Shown here piece by piece: positions 10,364 through 23,564 of a stretch of 64,000 bases of DNA. Origin of the DNA: Enoplolaimus lenunculus (Eukaryota; Nematoda; Enoplea; Enoplida; Thoracostomopsidae); NCBI GenBank assembly GCA_030248215.1, contig JASANG010000097.1, positions 1 through 64,000 on the forward strand, written 5' to 3'. The position numbers and the translations under genes are program-made. Position 1 is the stretch's first letter. Each line of letters starts with the position of its first letter. The notes below the pieces were generated by a model. It had not been told where the DNA came from and ran no database searches. It saw only the letters and a list, made by a program, of their open reading frames with translations.

Positions 10364-10572
10364 ATTCAGGTCGGCTCGTGCATCACTCAATAAAATGATA
10401 TTAGCGTCAATCAAAAGGGCTCTCATGTCTTGTGGAGATTTTGTTCTGAAATATTTCCTAAACACCGTGCAATGTGTGTTATTTTGAAGACTTGGACTTT
10501 GTATATATACTCTTTACGGAAAATGATTAATATGCTTTCAATCTGCTTGGTCGATTTAACCTTTAATTGCAG

Positions 10573-10780
10573 CTGTAAAAAGTGGATATTTACATTAGTG
10601 GACCAAAACGTCACACATTTCTTGGATACAACACCGATTTGCTTTTCAAGACGCGAATTTGTAGGAAACTGGAACCCCGAAACTAAAAACATTCGCGCTC
10701 AACAGTTTTCATTGGCTTTAAATCAGTTGATGAAACATTGCAAAAAAGACGCCGTTTGGAAACATAGAAACAAAAAATAA
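10573..10780 (+). CDS. Orphan terminal-exon candidate, unknown protein
   Basis: A strong acceptor (CGATTTAACCTTTAATTGCAG) opens a frame that stays open for about 68 codons to a TAA at 10778. The protein has CKKWIFTLVDQNVTHFLDTT, REFVGNWNPETKNIRAQQF and a basic tail (KHRNKK). No family recognised and no upstream exon with matching phase (2) found. A chance ORF cannot be excluded. Confidence 0.22.
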
Positions 10781-12261
10781 TTAAAATCAACTGAATTGCA
10801 ATACTTTTAGACAACAGAATACAACTGCGTTATCCTGTTCGTGGTCCCAAATGTGCCTCCACTCGTTGTGTTTTCGCCGTGCACCTTTTATTTGAGGGGT
10901 CGATATTACTGAAAGCATACAATATGGATAGAGTTTAAAAGCAGAATCGGAGCAAACAACGAAATGTTTGACAGTTAAAGTGAAGACAATCGTTCGACTG
11001 TACCCCACTAAATAAAGGGAGTCGGCCAAAAACGTAACGTTCACTGAGCAAATTCTTTTAGTTACACAATCTTGGTGAAATCATCAACTATTGCTATTAT
11101 CATGAGTGGATGTTTCATGCTTCAGCAATAGTAAGCAACTGGGCACATTCTGAGTAGAAAAGAATGTATACTGCGGGCGTTGCATTTTTCCCTTACCCCT
11201 GATTTGAGAGTTGTTTACACCTTGAAAGCAGAAAAATACTGTTGTAATGCACAGTGTAAAACAGTGCCTGTTCCATTCCTGATTAAATTTTCTGTGTTTT
11301 GTATGCAGCTGACTCCCCCTTAAATAACTGGGGTTATGGCCAGAACGCAACAAGCGTTGGTACTTTTCATGCTATGCGTATTTTAGAAGTTGCTCACTCT
11401 TGTTCAAAGGGTCATCATGGACTATTGCTATTATACACTGATTGATTGAACTGACCTTTTTTCGTAGTGATTCAGAAGAAAAGTCCACCAATCCGATATG
11501 TCACCGGATTGACACAAAACTAAAAATTTTGAATTAAAGTAATAAAATTGCGTTTGGCTGTTGTTCGCTAAGTTTTTGGCAATTTTTATATATTGCGCAC
11601 GCATCCGTTATCACCAGTTGAGGATATTTCACGTCGATTTCGGATAGTAAAAATGTGGATTTCAGTAGGACAACTTCCTGTCTAATCTGCTTTCCATAGA
11701 TGATCGCCTAAAGCCAAACAAACACTAAAATGCTGCAAACACTGACTGATATACAAACACAAAACAAACCAACATTCGACTAATTTCCACGAATGACATA
11801 ATGCAAATTTTGTTACTAAGCAACGATTAAACATGATTAATACACAGCCAAACTGCGTCAATCTGTGAGGAACGAAGTCTCCAGCGATGTGGTTATAGTT
11901 TCTGACCCTGCTTCAATGAGTTATTTGTGCTTAATATTTCTAATTCGATAGCTACAAAGGTTTGTCAGAATTTGAGTACCTATGTATACAGCATTAAGGT
12001 GAGTAGATGCCTATGTGTCCCCACGTTAGGATTAGCTACTGTGCCCTTGAAAGGGCCAACCTTGCATGTTTGGGTGCACAACTCGGATTCCCTAAACGCG
12101 GCACAGAGATGCTTCTTTGCTGTTAAGGATTTTTGTGGTTTGAAGACAAATGTAAAGTCCTGGTTATGGATACCAACCAGTTGAACGAATTCCAAAACCT
12201 ATGGACGAAATTAGAATGAATTTAAGACCTAAAATCCACTGGTTTAACCATAAAACTGCAA
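10781..12261. other. Gene-free spacer
   Basis: No supported gene. A strong donor-like ATTAAG|GTGAGTAG occurs at about 11993-12005 on the plus strand, but no upstream coding exon goes with it. Confidence 0.35.
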
Positions 12262-12414
12262 TCATTTAAAAATTAAGCGATGAATGAGGGCGTTGGTCGA
12301 CTTCCGGTCCAGATCCACACGGTCCACCGCTGCCAAATCGGTCGCTTCAAACTGTAATCGGACCGGTCCATCGGCCTGCGGTTCAGCCCACTCGCTAAGT
12401 TTCAGCAGTAAATT
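12262..12414 (-). CDS. Candidate terminal exon, acidic coding-like segment
   Basis: On the minus strand, an acceptor-like TTTTGTAG opens in phase 0 into 50 codons and a TGA at 12262. The segment contains LSEWAEPQADGPVRLQFEAT and DLAAVDRVDLDRKSTNALIHR. It is clearly GC-richer than its surroundings and has coding-like residue use. It is phase-compatible with the donor at 14555 of the next entry. No family recognised. The acceptor's pyrimidine tract is poor. Confidence 0.28.
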   Translation of the reverse strand, partial: NLLLKLSEWAEPQADGPVRLQFEATDLAAVDRVDLDRKSTNALIHRLIFK

Positions 12415-12717
12415 CTACAAAATTTTATTTTTCAATCCTGTCCGTAGTCAAGACACAAATGTTATTTTATTTGAAATAATAACAAGTGACTTGGGCCTGT
12501 CAACGTAAATCATGAAAAATGTCAAAAGTGTCGTTAAATTTGAAAGTCGAAGTTACAAAAGAGGCAAAAATAATTAAACTAAATTGATTATATACTTTCT
12601 TAGGCATAGAAACTAACGGCTTTTATTACGACAACATTCACGAATTAAAGTCGTACATGCGAGGGTTGTATATACAACGAAGGACATCTCAAATATATTC
12701 TCACCTGAACCTTTTAG

Positions 12718-12782
12718 ATACTGGGGTATGCGTTGGTATGAATGAATGTTAAAGGACTTGTACCCATTGCATACCCCAGTAT
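12718..12782. repeat. Short perfect inverted repeat (hairpin)
   Basis: ATACTGGGGTATGC at 12718-12731 is perfectly inverted at 12769-12782 with a 37-base loop. It could be the tip-to-tip remnant of a very small TIR element or a stem-loop. No gene context. Confidence 0.6.
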
Positions 12783-14554
12783 GCGATCCGTAATTTTTGT
12801 CTTAAACAGAATTTGCGGGTTATTTCTTCATTTTTGATGTTAATATGTTCATTGAACCTTATTTTAGTTAATTTCATTTTAGTGCTGAAAGAATATTGCG
12901 GGCAACAGAGGGTTAATGTTTCCCTTTCTCGCTACGATTTTTGCAAAAAAATTTTACACGAAGTTATACCATCATGAAATGAAATGCTAATGATGCCCCT
13001 GGTAAATATATACCAGAGTGCAACCGAAAGTAAAAAACTGCAACCGGATCGGGAAGTCAACAGATTTTGTCGGAGCCAGATCCGGAGATGATGTAAAATT
13101 AGGTCACAAATATAAATGTTTAAATAAACTTACATACAAACAAATGTGTGGTTAATATTTAAAAACTACATTTATAGATACATAATGTTAACCAATATAA
13201 TTAGGGTGACAGGTAATCCGCTTGGTACGGGTTTCGTCACGGGCTTTTTCAATATCTGCAGGCTTAATTTTATCTCCATGTTTGTCTCGTAACCTGGCAC
13301 ACATTTACACGTCGGTTAATTTTGAATGTCGTCGCTTCAGGTGAAATTTAATTTTACGAATTTTAGGGCAATTTTGTGTGTTACACAGTGCAACGATGAG
13401 AAATATTTTAACAGAGACGGTTCGGTCAGTCTGCTCACGGAATATCCGTTTTTGTTTCCTCTGAAAATTATTGTCAGGTTCCATTGTTAAATTATCCGTT
13501 TACACAAATATTAGTTTTAGGTGCGTAACAGTGCTTTAAGAATATTCATAAACCAACGTTTAACCTCTAAGACCAAGCAAAAATCAGCGGTGCCATTTTG
13601 AACTTTACCGCACAATCAAAACGCAAAATAAGGTTTACAACCCGTGATTAAGTGTAAAAGGCAGTCTTAATATGATACCAGCCTTAAAACAGACGCTGTA
13701 CCCTGTGACATTGTAAAGAAAATTATTTTTAAACATTAATCTAAACACAGATTTCCACTCCAGCCAAGGTCAACAAAACAGTATTCCACTTGAATAATTG
13801 ACGGCATCCTCCCAAACTTGAATATTGGCTGAACACAGGCATCGTATTATCCAGTACACAACCAAGAATGTTCTAAGCCTGAACAATTGCTTACACCAGG
13901 ACGCATTGTGTCACAGTTTGCTAGGCAACCAACTAAACAATGAAACGAAAAGCCATTGTGACGCATGACAAAGCAAAATTTAGTTTTTAACCATCGTTTG
14001 CTACCAATTGAAAACAAACAAACTTCCAACAACCGTAAGGGATGTGATTTCCCCTGAAAATTTTGAAATAAAAACCATAATTACAGCCTTTTTGAGCATA
14101 GTCTGCGTACTCGTAGAATATAAAACTGTTCAACGTTTGGTGCATTCGCCTTGCAAATATGTTTAAGTGAATTTATACTCTCCCGAAATGAAACCATGGT
14201 TACTTACTCCAGTGATTCTGTGGTCAGTTGAACAAACCATTAGAATGATGAAGTATATTTTGAACATTTTTAACTATCGACTCGGTACTAATTGCTATTA
14301 TGATTTATTTGTTATTTTAAAATACTGATTTAAGTTTAATATTTTTCAAAAAATTCTGCACTCAAATTGCTTTTTGACAAATGAAATGGCTTTAAATGGC
14401 GATCTTGCAGATATCACAGCAATGAAGTTTCTTCAACCTTTACTTACAGGAACAAATAATGTAAGAACAGACAACGAACCAATGACAAGATGACAAGTAA
14501 TTCACTAAAATGCCAGTGTTGGGTTTCAAATTTAATATTTTTGTCGCAAAATAC
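12783..14554. other. Gene-free spacer
   Basis: Contains a half-copy of TIR family E (GTGCAACCGAAAG... at about 13017-13090). Otherwise nothing supported. Confidence 0.35.
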
Positions 14555-14740
14555 CTGAAATTTAAGTTCCACTCGAAAAATATTGGATCCACCAGAGTAA
14601 CAATTCATTTTGGAATGCAATAACGTGTAATCCAGTGTAATCGTTTTACAAATTAGCAAAGTAAAAGAAGAAAGCAAAACAACTGCGAGTGTAAATTGTA
14701 CTGTTTTCAGTGATTTGTCGTTTAAAATTTTTCTGCCCAT
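14555..14740 (-). CDS. Candidate first exon with signal anchor/signal peptide
   Basis: The minus-strand ATG at 14740 starts a 62-codon frame: MGRKILNDKSLKTVQ, then a hydrophobic stretch FTLAVVLLSSFTLLICKTI, ending at FRVELKFQ with a donor CAG|GTATTT at 14555/14554 in phase 0. A basic N-terminus plus one hydrophobic helix fits a signal anchor (type II membrane protein) or signal peptide. The in-phase exon candidate at 12262-12414 could complete a 112-residue product. No family recognised. Confidence 0.28.
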
Positions 14741-14947
14741 TAATGTCTGACAAGTTCGACTGGAAGTTAAAAAGCGAATTTTACCAGAATTCGCCTGATT
14801 CTGCGTGTCGGATCAGACGAAACCTGATCCCAAGTATGGGCCAACCTTAATGACGGTGTCAATTGAACTGAACCGTTGCGAACAGGACTGCTGTTCAGTC
14901 GACATCATTTAGAAAATATGGCGCTGAAATTTTACATCTTTTTGCGA

Positions 14948-15238
14948 ACTGTAGTGACCCGAATAAGAGTAGAGGTAATAAGATGGGTCCCTATTTTGAG
15001 TCCCAATCAATAGGAGTTTGTATCCCTAATAAAAACCCGTAAGCCGATAAAGTCCCTAAATCCTAATTAGAGTCTATAAATGTCAATTATACCGAATTGT
15101 AGCGGATAAAAGACTCCAGGACCTAATAAAGTTGAGTTCGAAACTTCAAAGCGTACTTAAGTTTTGAAGATAACATTGAACCCTCTGGAGAGGCCAAATA
15201 AATATCAGTCCGCTCGTCTTATTCGGATCGCTACAGTA
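14948..15238 (-). mobile_element. TIR element family B, copy 2 (inverted)
   Basis: The ends are AACTGTAGTGACCCGAATAAGAG and TCTTATTCGGATCGCTACAGTA. Interior phrases (e.g. TCCAGGACCTAATAAAGTTGAG, CCCTCTGGAGAG) are the reverse complement of copy 1 at 2843-3263. At 291 bp it is shorter than the other two copies. Confidence 0.66.
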
Positions 15239-15280
15239 CAAATTAGCGTTGTGCATAACTTGACGTTCGTCACCGTGCAT

Positions 15281-15320
15281 CACCCGTACGGCGCCGTTGA
15301 TGGACGGCACCGTGCGGGTG
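15281..15320. repeat. GC-rich hairpin
   Basis: CACCCGTACGGCGCCGT (15281-15297) pairs with ACGGCACCGTGCGGGTG (15304-15320) with two mismatches and a six-base loop, an island of high GC in AT-rich DNA. Similar GC-rich hairpin sequence occurs inside TIR family G, so this is probably a remnant of that family. Confidence 0.45.
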
Positions 15321-16082
15321 ACGGACGGCAGCGATGCCTAAAATTCATGTTTACTTATCGCAAACAAATTAAAATATAAGCAACATATTTGAAGCATAGC
15401 GATGGTTTTAAAAATATTGAAGCAAATAACAATTATTCTCTCATCCATAAAAAATGATGTATTTTTGTTCCTAATCGTAATTTTGCTTTTCAAACTTTTT
15501 TCTCAACTGATTCTTCTCTGATTGATCGCATCAGCTGACTCTTTTGTTTTATTTCTAAATTTTATGCAAAAATTATGTGGCCAAGCAGTTTTTTACCAAA
15601 ATCACATTAATGACTTTACGTCACATTGTGCTTAAAGGCGACAAAATAAACAACGAAACCAAATCACCAACTGAATATCACTGGCGGATACCAGGAGTGG
15701 ACCAACCAGACCAAGCTGCCACCCGTAAAGGAATCAGAACGAAAATTTTCTAGCCAGACTTTGCACCAAAACTGCATTTGGGTTCCAGCCCACTTCGCTC
15801 GCGAGTTTTTCTTACAACGGATAACAAAGATTTCTGGATTTGCCACTGCATATATTTACTTGTACTTTTAGCACAAATTTCTAGTGCAAATTTCAAAGAA
15901 GAAATTCGTTGCTTACTTTTTGGCAAACGGCAGTCCCGTAGCCCACTTGACATGATAGAAACATCCAATATCATTTAGAGTAGTCGTCGGAAGATTTGTG
16001 TTCTCTGCAAGTTGGGCCATATGATAAGTTGGGAGGCAAGGGTACGACAGTTTTTGTTTGCATGACTTTTTGTAGCTGAAAA
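15321..16082. other. Gene-free spacer
   Basis: No supported feature. Small ORFs on both strands near 15664-15978 lack recognisable domains. Confidence 0.35.
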
Positions 16083-16163
16083 TGACGGGCTGTATTACGA
16101 GGTTTCAATCCCATGACGGACAGATTCTCAGTCCAGCTCGCTACCGCTGAGCCACACTGCCTC
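16083..16163 (-). mobile_element. tRNA-derived SINE head
   Basis: The minus strand reads GAGGCAGTGTGGCTCAGCGG with an A-box-like TGGCTCAGCGG (16144-16154), then, about 30 bases on, a B-box-like GGGATTGAAACC (16101-16112). Spacing and motifs match the internal pol III promoter of a tRNA-derived SINE; it does not fold as a clean functional tRNA. A second B-box-like GGGTTCAATCCC on the plus strand lies at about 16313-16324. Confidence 0.5.
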
Positions 16164-17210
16164 ACAATCAGTTGATGAGTTTTCATGATTTTAAGCTTTA
16201 ACCTCAATATTATACACAATATGTATCTTGGTTCTTCCATGTTTTACCGCTGTTGCATATGAAGGCACAACATATGCATCATGTATTTTAATCAATCTAC
16301 AGCATTAGCATCGGGTTCAATCCCAACTTTCCAGAGTTGGTCAAAGTTTCTCTAAAGTGTTCTGAGCATTTCTGTCCATGTCTTGCCCAGGCTTTCACGC
16401 CGATTCTATTTAACACATAATGATAAATTACAGCAAATTGTTGCTCGTTAAAAAATATTTGTCAAGACACCTCGAATGTATGAACAATTGACTCAAACTG
16501 CGTCATTAAATAGGGATTAGGAAGCACGTCAGGGCCGGCGGTCGCCCCTCACCAAGCAGGTCCGAGAAAGTTACCAATAGAATGTTTCGCAGCTCTGTAA
16601 TTTCGTGGTCTGTGAAAAAAAATTTAGTTTGTCAAGACGAGTTTCCCAAGGGTCGGTCTTCAATGGGGGTTCCGCTTGGGGGAGCTTCCGCCGTCGCTAA
16701 TGTACGTAACGTAGATTTTATTGTGTTTGATAATCATTTCGGTATTTTTTCTACTATTAACCTTTCATTGTATCTTCGCATGGTTAAGTTATAAGCCTAT
16801 GCCAGAGGCTAAGGCCGACGCATATATAAATCTGAACCTAACAAGATTAGCCTAAGCCTATTTTAATATAGTCATTAAGACCCAAAAATGTAGAATATAT
16901 CTTGGCGCAACCTCAACTCTTAGTTTCTGGTCCGTTTCAGACAAAACTGTTGCATTGTGACGTTCCCGTTTTCATTATAAAACAACCGAAATTCGACGAA
17001 ACATCATTTGCTTCAAGTGTTGTAATATTTAGTCGCTTTGACTGTCATTTTCAGTAAATTTTAGAAAATTAAAATGTTAACATTTGAGCCTAAAATACAC
17101 TTTTCTTGTATATTTAGAGTGATTTTTCTATCTGCTAAATGTTTAATAGACCCAAATTACATTAAGGAGTGTCCCGTTTTCAGGCGCAGCAGTTAATAAA
17201 AAAAGGTTTA
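16164..17210. other. Gene-free spacer
   Basis: Contains a possible SINE fragment on the plus strand at 16303-16420 (B-box only) and an AGCCTAAGCC tract near 16850. No gene seen. Confidence 0.35.
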
Positions 17211-17399
17211 GCTGTACATTGTAAAAATATGGGGATTCCTGACTACACAAACTGAGTCAAATTTGACTCCGCCAGAGTCAAATTCGATTCACTGTTGACT
17301 CTGTCGGAGTCAAATTTGACTCCGTTTGTGTAGTCAGGAAAAGCCTGTTTCCCAGAGAGTCAAGTTGACTCCCCATTTTTTTACAGTGTACACTAAGCT
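17211..17399. mobile_element. Short palindromic TIR element (TACA..TGTAAAAA ends)
   Basis: GCTGTACATTGTAAAAATATGGGG at the left is inverted at the right as CCCCATTTTTTTACAGTGTACAC...AGC. The interior is a nested palindrome built from GAGTCAAATTTGACTC words, including TGACTACACAAAC / GTTTGTGTAGTCA arms. The whole 189-bp unit could fold into a long hairpin. Typical of a snap-back MITE. It lies about 0.7 kb downstream of Hhex. Confidence 0.65.
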
Positions 17400-18099
17400 G
17401 TAGACTTATCTTTGGCTCAAGTTTACGGTTGACATCAAATTTTTGCTGCGAGACCCTGCAGCTGCAACTTGAACTTGAAAGTTTTGTCCAAAATATCGTT
17501 CGAAACATTTGCAGCTGCAAATAATTCATTAAAAATCTTAGCTAGGAATTTTGTTCCTAAGTATGAATAACTATGCAGGTTCACTGAATTTATTGCAGCC
17601 GTTTTCTCACTGGCTGATGAAAATTATAAGTTCTGCGTGCAAATACATTTGGCTGGATTTTGATTCTAAAAGAGTAAAAAACAACAAACTATTCAACTTA
17701 TAAAAGAAAACAACAAAACTACTCCTGTATCACCAACTGAAAAACAGACTAAAAATGATGCTAAAATAACTGAACGCCGTTTACAAAAGGTTTTGATAAA
17801 ATAAATCACACAAAAAACAGACCATTTGAACTGCGTTTTGTAACAAAATGTAATTAAAAATACACAGCATTTAAAGACAGTAAAACCAAATATTTCTCTA
17901 TTAAAATTTTCTCTCGGAATAGCGAAGACTTTGGCATTGGGAGCTGATTTTCAATGAAAATTGCGGAAAAGAGCTTAGTGTTTCACTAATTGAAAAAGTA
18001 TCAAGGAATCCCTTTACAATTATCACAAACCGAACATTTGACTCCTAATCCCTGATACCCGTCTACGCTCTCGATCCAATGTAAAAGTTTTCAACACAT

Positions 18100-21000
18100 T
18101 TATGTTTTCAACTGAGACAATTTGCTATAATCGGCACCCGATTGTCCAGTTAAAGCTAACGATCGACTCTGATTATGGACGGTAGAAAGGGAATTAGAAA
18201 TGTTGACTCCTTGCTCAGACGCCAGTTCTGGTGGCTCGGTCAAATACGATGTGGGTACACTGCTCTGTGGGTAAACCGTCTCTGCGGTTGGAAATCCACA
18301 GTGTCCAGGCATTTCATCATCATCCAGGTCTGACTTCAATCTTCGCCATTTTGCTCGCCGATTTTGAAACCAGGTTTTTACCTGAAAACGCTTATAGCCG
18401 ATGTGCTTCCTGTAATATACAGGGATCCGTCAACTGGAAGACATCGATGTTGACGAATTTGAGACTTGAAAGCTAATCCTTACACTCAGGCTTAGGCTCA
18501 AGTTTTGGATTATATTTATATTCAGGCTCAAACTTATGATCAGGGTTATGTTTAGCCTTACGCTTAAGCTTAGGCATAGTAAGCAGACCCTTTAATTAAT
18601 ATGAACCGCATATGTATAATTATGTCATATTGTGCCACAAGTTACCAGAATGCTTGTTATTTTGGCCAAGATTAACTAAAAGAAACTGAACACCAAAACT
18701 AAGTCTGAACGCAAACCTAAGTCTGAGCCTAAGCGTAAGCATGAAGAAAAGCCTGAAATCTTAAACCTGATCCCATGCCTATGCCTGAGGTTTCAAGTGT
18801 CTAGGCTCACATAATTCAGACGAGACGTTATTATTTACTAGCAATTAGCAGTAGAGAAATAACATTGGTGCGAAGTTAAGAAATATTCTGTGTTATCCTA
18901 TGATCAGACAAATATTTGAACAGAGACTGGGAACCAAAAAACATTGAACTGCCAATTCTAAAGTTTCAAGAGCAAATGGGAAGTAACCAGCATGTAAGAA
19001 CCTATTGAAGTCATTGGGGCAGTTATGATTTTGGTTTGATGAGGGTTTCTTCAATGGCCTAAAATATGTATAGTTTTATTCTTAAGTCCCTATTTCTCTC
19101 TATTAACATTTTGTTATTCGCAGAAACAAATATTTCAAAATCGTTGGAATGGGCTAAGGCATCGTTGACTAGTCATGTGTCAACGCTTTAGAATACAGCT
19201 GATGTTTGCGCTAACCGCAAGTTACTAACCTGTCGTTCGGACAACTGAAGTGATTTGGCCATTTTCTTGCGTTCCTGTGGCGATAAATACTTTTGTTTGT
19301 GAAACTTTTTCTCCAACGCCAACGTCTGTTCGTTTGTGAATCGGATTTGACCTCCTTTACGCTTTTGTGTCGGCCTTTGTAAGTATGGATACAGCCACGA
19401 TAATCGGGGATCGTATCCTGAAACAAAATTTCCAAAATTTCTCAATTCTCCGCCAAGTCGATCGTTAGCAAAGATAAAACCAAAGGCCAACCCCAACCTA
19501 AGCCTCTACACAAGGATTATTCTGTTTTAAGACGCCTCAGTTGGATTGATTCAGACAATCATTTACGTAACTTGGTCAATATTTGAGATTGTGTCAAAGA
19601 CAAAACGCTGCTTAAAAAGTAAATTACCCTCAAAACAGCGATAAAACATAACGAAAAACCGTGAGGAATTGGTTTTACTCAAACTCCCGCCACAGGAAGA
19701 CGGGTTTACTGGGAAAGAATCAGTGGCGGATGCAGGAATTTCTAAATGGGAAACCGCAAGAAATACAATAGCGAAAGAACTTGCGACCAAGACGCTACAA
19801 CGCCGTTTTCGTGTTAAACCTTAATACGAAATCTTAGTTTAGATTCTGTTAGAGTGCATAGGCCGAAGTGAACCCTTGGATCCGCCAGTGGGAGAAATTG
19901 GGAGATACGTCCCTCCCGTGAATTTCTGAAGAGACCACGAAAACGCTTGATTACAAGCTTTAAGAGTAACCTGGTTGATCCTCATACCCTGCCGAAATGA
20001 AGTCCTTAAGGCCCTGCTGTTTTTGTGAACGAAACGGTGGATCGTTAGAGTTGGACGCAGGCTGATGAAAGTTGAGTGTTTTCCCGACCCCGCAGTCCTA
20101 CGGTGGTGAAAACAATGCGAAATAAATGGTTTTCTATTACTTAAGTGGAATTTCAATTGCGACTTTGCTGTTTCTATTTGATGCAATATTCATTGATTCA
20201 TTGCAAATATATGTCGCGGTTAGTTCCGAACCTAACGTCTGATTATTGATTAATTACAATTTTAATCGATAAAACTTCAAAACCTGTTGGCTGATTGTCT
20301 GCCGAACTCAGCCCCACAAGTTTGTTGCAACCTTCGTTGGCATATGCACCTTTCTATGTTTAGGACAGCTCTGTAGTGAGTACAGTATGCATATCATCAT
20401 GTGTTATCACGTGTTGATACTTAAAAAATAGACAGATAATGTCATTTTTTCAATAGACAAACGCCACTAACGTTTATACACTTGTGGAATCATAGGACAT
20501 GATTTTCAAGTTTTTCGTTTTTTCTGGCCGATTTAATTTTTCCGGAAGAAACCAACCCCGCTCTAAACTTCTACTAAACGAACGCTTAGACGTTTAACGT
20601 ATTTTACGCAATAAACATTTGTTGATTGTGCACTTCAGTGTCACAATAGAGACTGTTTATACGTACTTAAGACAACAAATCTGATTTTTATACCATTTAA
20701 AAGCAACTTAGACAGCATTAACGCCGACAGAATCATGAATTCTGATCTGCAAATTGGGTTTAGTGGAAGAAAATTAAACTACAAATTAAAGTCGTCTACG
20801 AAGAAACGGACAGAGATGCAGTTGCAAGCGTTTGCACATACCTGCCGGCTCCGATGCTGATAGACAAGCAATTATGGATTTTAAATTTGCTAAGTAAACA
20901 AACAAAACAGCGTCTTTATATGATTCAAAGGCGGAGTAAACAACATTTGAAACTTGTACCTCAAAATTGAAAATTATATTTAAAATTTAAGATTTTATAT

Positions 21001-23524
21001 ATATTTACGCAATAATGACACAAGCCACCGTAGAATACTGGATTACTTATACCGACATTTAAGCGTTTAAGTTTAAGGCTTAGGCTGTGGCTCAAACTTT
21101 GGTTCAGCCAGAATCCTCGCTTGAGTTTTAGATTTGGAAAATAATAAATAACAGAGCATAGGAAAATATTGTTTTCTATATCAAAGAAACACTTGCGGAA
21201 AGAACTTAACCAGTACCGAATACTGTCTTGTAAACCGAGTTCCACAACCATTCATGGCTGCCAGCACAAGACAAAATATGGCACCATTTTTTCTTTCGTT
21301 GTAAACACAAAACATAAATTTTTGCAGTAGAAAAGATACGATTACCTACGCTTCAACTTAGGTGGAAACTCTGCAAAAACTACAAAAATCTCCGTGAAAA
21401 CAGAAAAGCACAGCCGTTGACTGGACCACATCCGAAACGAAAACTTCACAAGCGAATCGAACGAAAAGCCAAATGCAATTTTACTAATTTGTAAACGCGG
21501 AACCGTTGCCTTTTTCACTATGATTTGACTCAATTGAAAGTTTTTACAAGTAAAACTACGACTGTTGAAGGTACAGAAGTGTGAAAATACTAAAAATATG
21601 TTCCAAATAGAAGCCTACGCGGAACGAAAGCAAGTTTTAGTACAAAATCATCACAAAACTTTAGACACTGACCATATTTGGTTTAAATGGTTCAGTGAAG
21701 CAACTTGGATCTGTGAGTTTATACTTTTATTGCCAATTAAAATAACTTTTTAGATTTTTGTAAAATTATTGCTTTACTACTGTGACTGCAGCGATGCTTA
21801 AAACAACATCCACTCGGTAAACTTAAAAGAGTCTTGTTTTGAAGGCCTCATATAATCAGATGCCACTTGAAATTGTTTTTTCTGTCGTTAAAAAGTTGTT
21901 TAAAATTACCGCAAAGAACAATGTTAAAATGCCGTTTATGCACTCACAGTCTAAAACAGAGTCGTTTCAAATAGTTCATTTGTTGCTATTGTACAACAAC
22001 TTCTACTGTCTGCATCCAAAATTTCGCAAAATTTATTGCCAAATCGTGACAGAGGCTGCGTGAACAACCGCAGTTATACGCGGTTGGGTTGCTTAAGCGT
22101 TCCTTAAGTATTTTTTCCATTTTACCATTATCCCTCTCGAGCCAACGTTGTCCGAAAATAGTCGGATTTTAAATTTTTTACATATTTGAGCTTCTCGTAA
22201 CATCGCTATTCTTCCGCCCACAATATGGTGTAACTGGATATTCATTTCCGTTAAAAACTGGTGTCAGTTTCCCTTTCCGTTATAGAAATAACATAAATTG
22301 TAGCATTTATAGCGCAACATTAGTTATAAATCACGTAAACATCTCGCAATTTTTCTTTACAGATGTGTCGCAGTTGTTCAAAACGATGAAAATTAAGAAA
22401 TTCATCCAATCTTAAAAATTTCAACGGATCCGCCATTTTTTCGTTAAAATTTTAAAAATCCAGTAAATATTTGCACGCCTTAATTGTTTTGGTACACCAT
22501 GTTCCACGCCCATATTTGATTTTTGAAAAATTTGAATCTTGGAAGCAAAGTTCCTCGTAGTTCTGAAAAAATTTAGTTTTGACTCAATTTTGTTATTCAA
22601 CTACAACTCGCACAAAGGAACATGGACTTTTACCGGAAACGGAAATTCGGTCTGCCTCTGGTTCGTTCGTAGGATGGTTACATAAGCATCAGACTTACCT
22701 TGAACGGCGAGTTCTTGAGGCGAAAACGGTAGTCCACCACACAACATGCTTGCGTACGCTGCAGCGGGTAACAACGCTGATTGGTCGGGAGGTTGCACTC
22801 CTGGGGGTAACGGAAGCCCTGAAGGAGCCAATCGGGCACATGGAGGAGCCGGAGGTCCGACTGTAATGCTGACACTTGCGGTTGTTGCAGATTTCGTCGA
22901 AACTTCTTGTTTGCTTTCATTGAACATTTGTGTCCCCACAACACAATTCATTGGTTCACATTTGGCAACTTTGTTACTTACCATTGGTGAATTAGCAAAC
23001 AATGTTCGCTTCCGTGATGTTGCTTGTACCGGAGTTTCATTGGAAGTTCCTGCAATTTGAGAGATGGTACCAGACGTAAAATTATTGGGTAGTGAATTAT
23101 GTGGGTGGATATTTGACTTATCTTCTAATGACGCGGATCCTGAGTGAAACATACTTTTGGCACCGAATACTGTTGGAGACACCGGCTCAACGATGTTGTT
23201 GTGACCTTTTCCGTTTTTGTTTAGCGACCCCAAGGGTGATGATGTTTCTTCCGTGTGCCGTTGATTTAAAATCTGTAACTTGAAAGGGTCAGTACTTCCG
23301 TGGGTACTATTTGATACCTTCTCGAACTGCGTTAACTTTGAGTTGGGAAAATTATGGCTGCTTCCTGAGTTGCCCTTCAGTGGATTTACGACCATTTCAC
23401 TTCCGGGTTGGCTTCCGTCGGGAGATGGCGATTCTGAATCTGAGCAATTCTCAGCGTTATCCATTTGGTGTAATGCATTTGAGTCACTCTTTCTATCAAC
23501 GCTGTTAGGGTTCAAATAGTCTGA

Positions 23525-23564
<40 letters not shown>

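Noticed and set aside
22746-23519. Plus-strand ORFs opposite Hhex exon 1 (22746-23060, 23092-23283, 23280-23519)
   Set aside because: Antisense shadows of a recognised coding exon; no domains.
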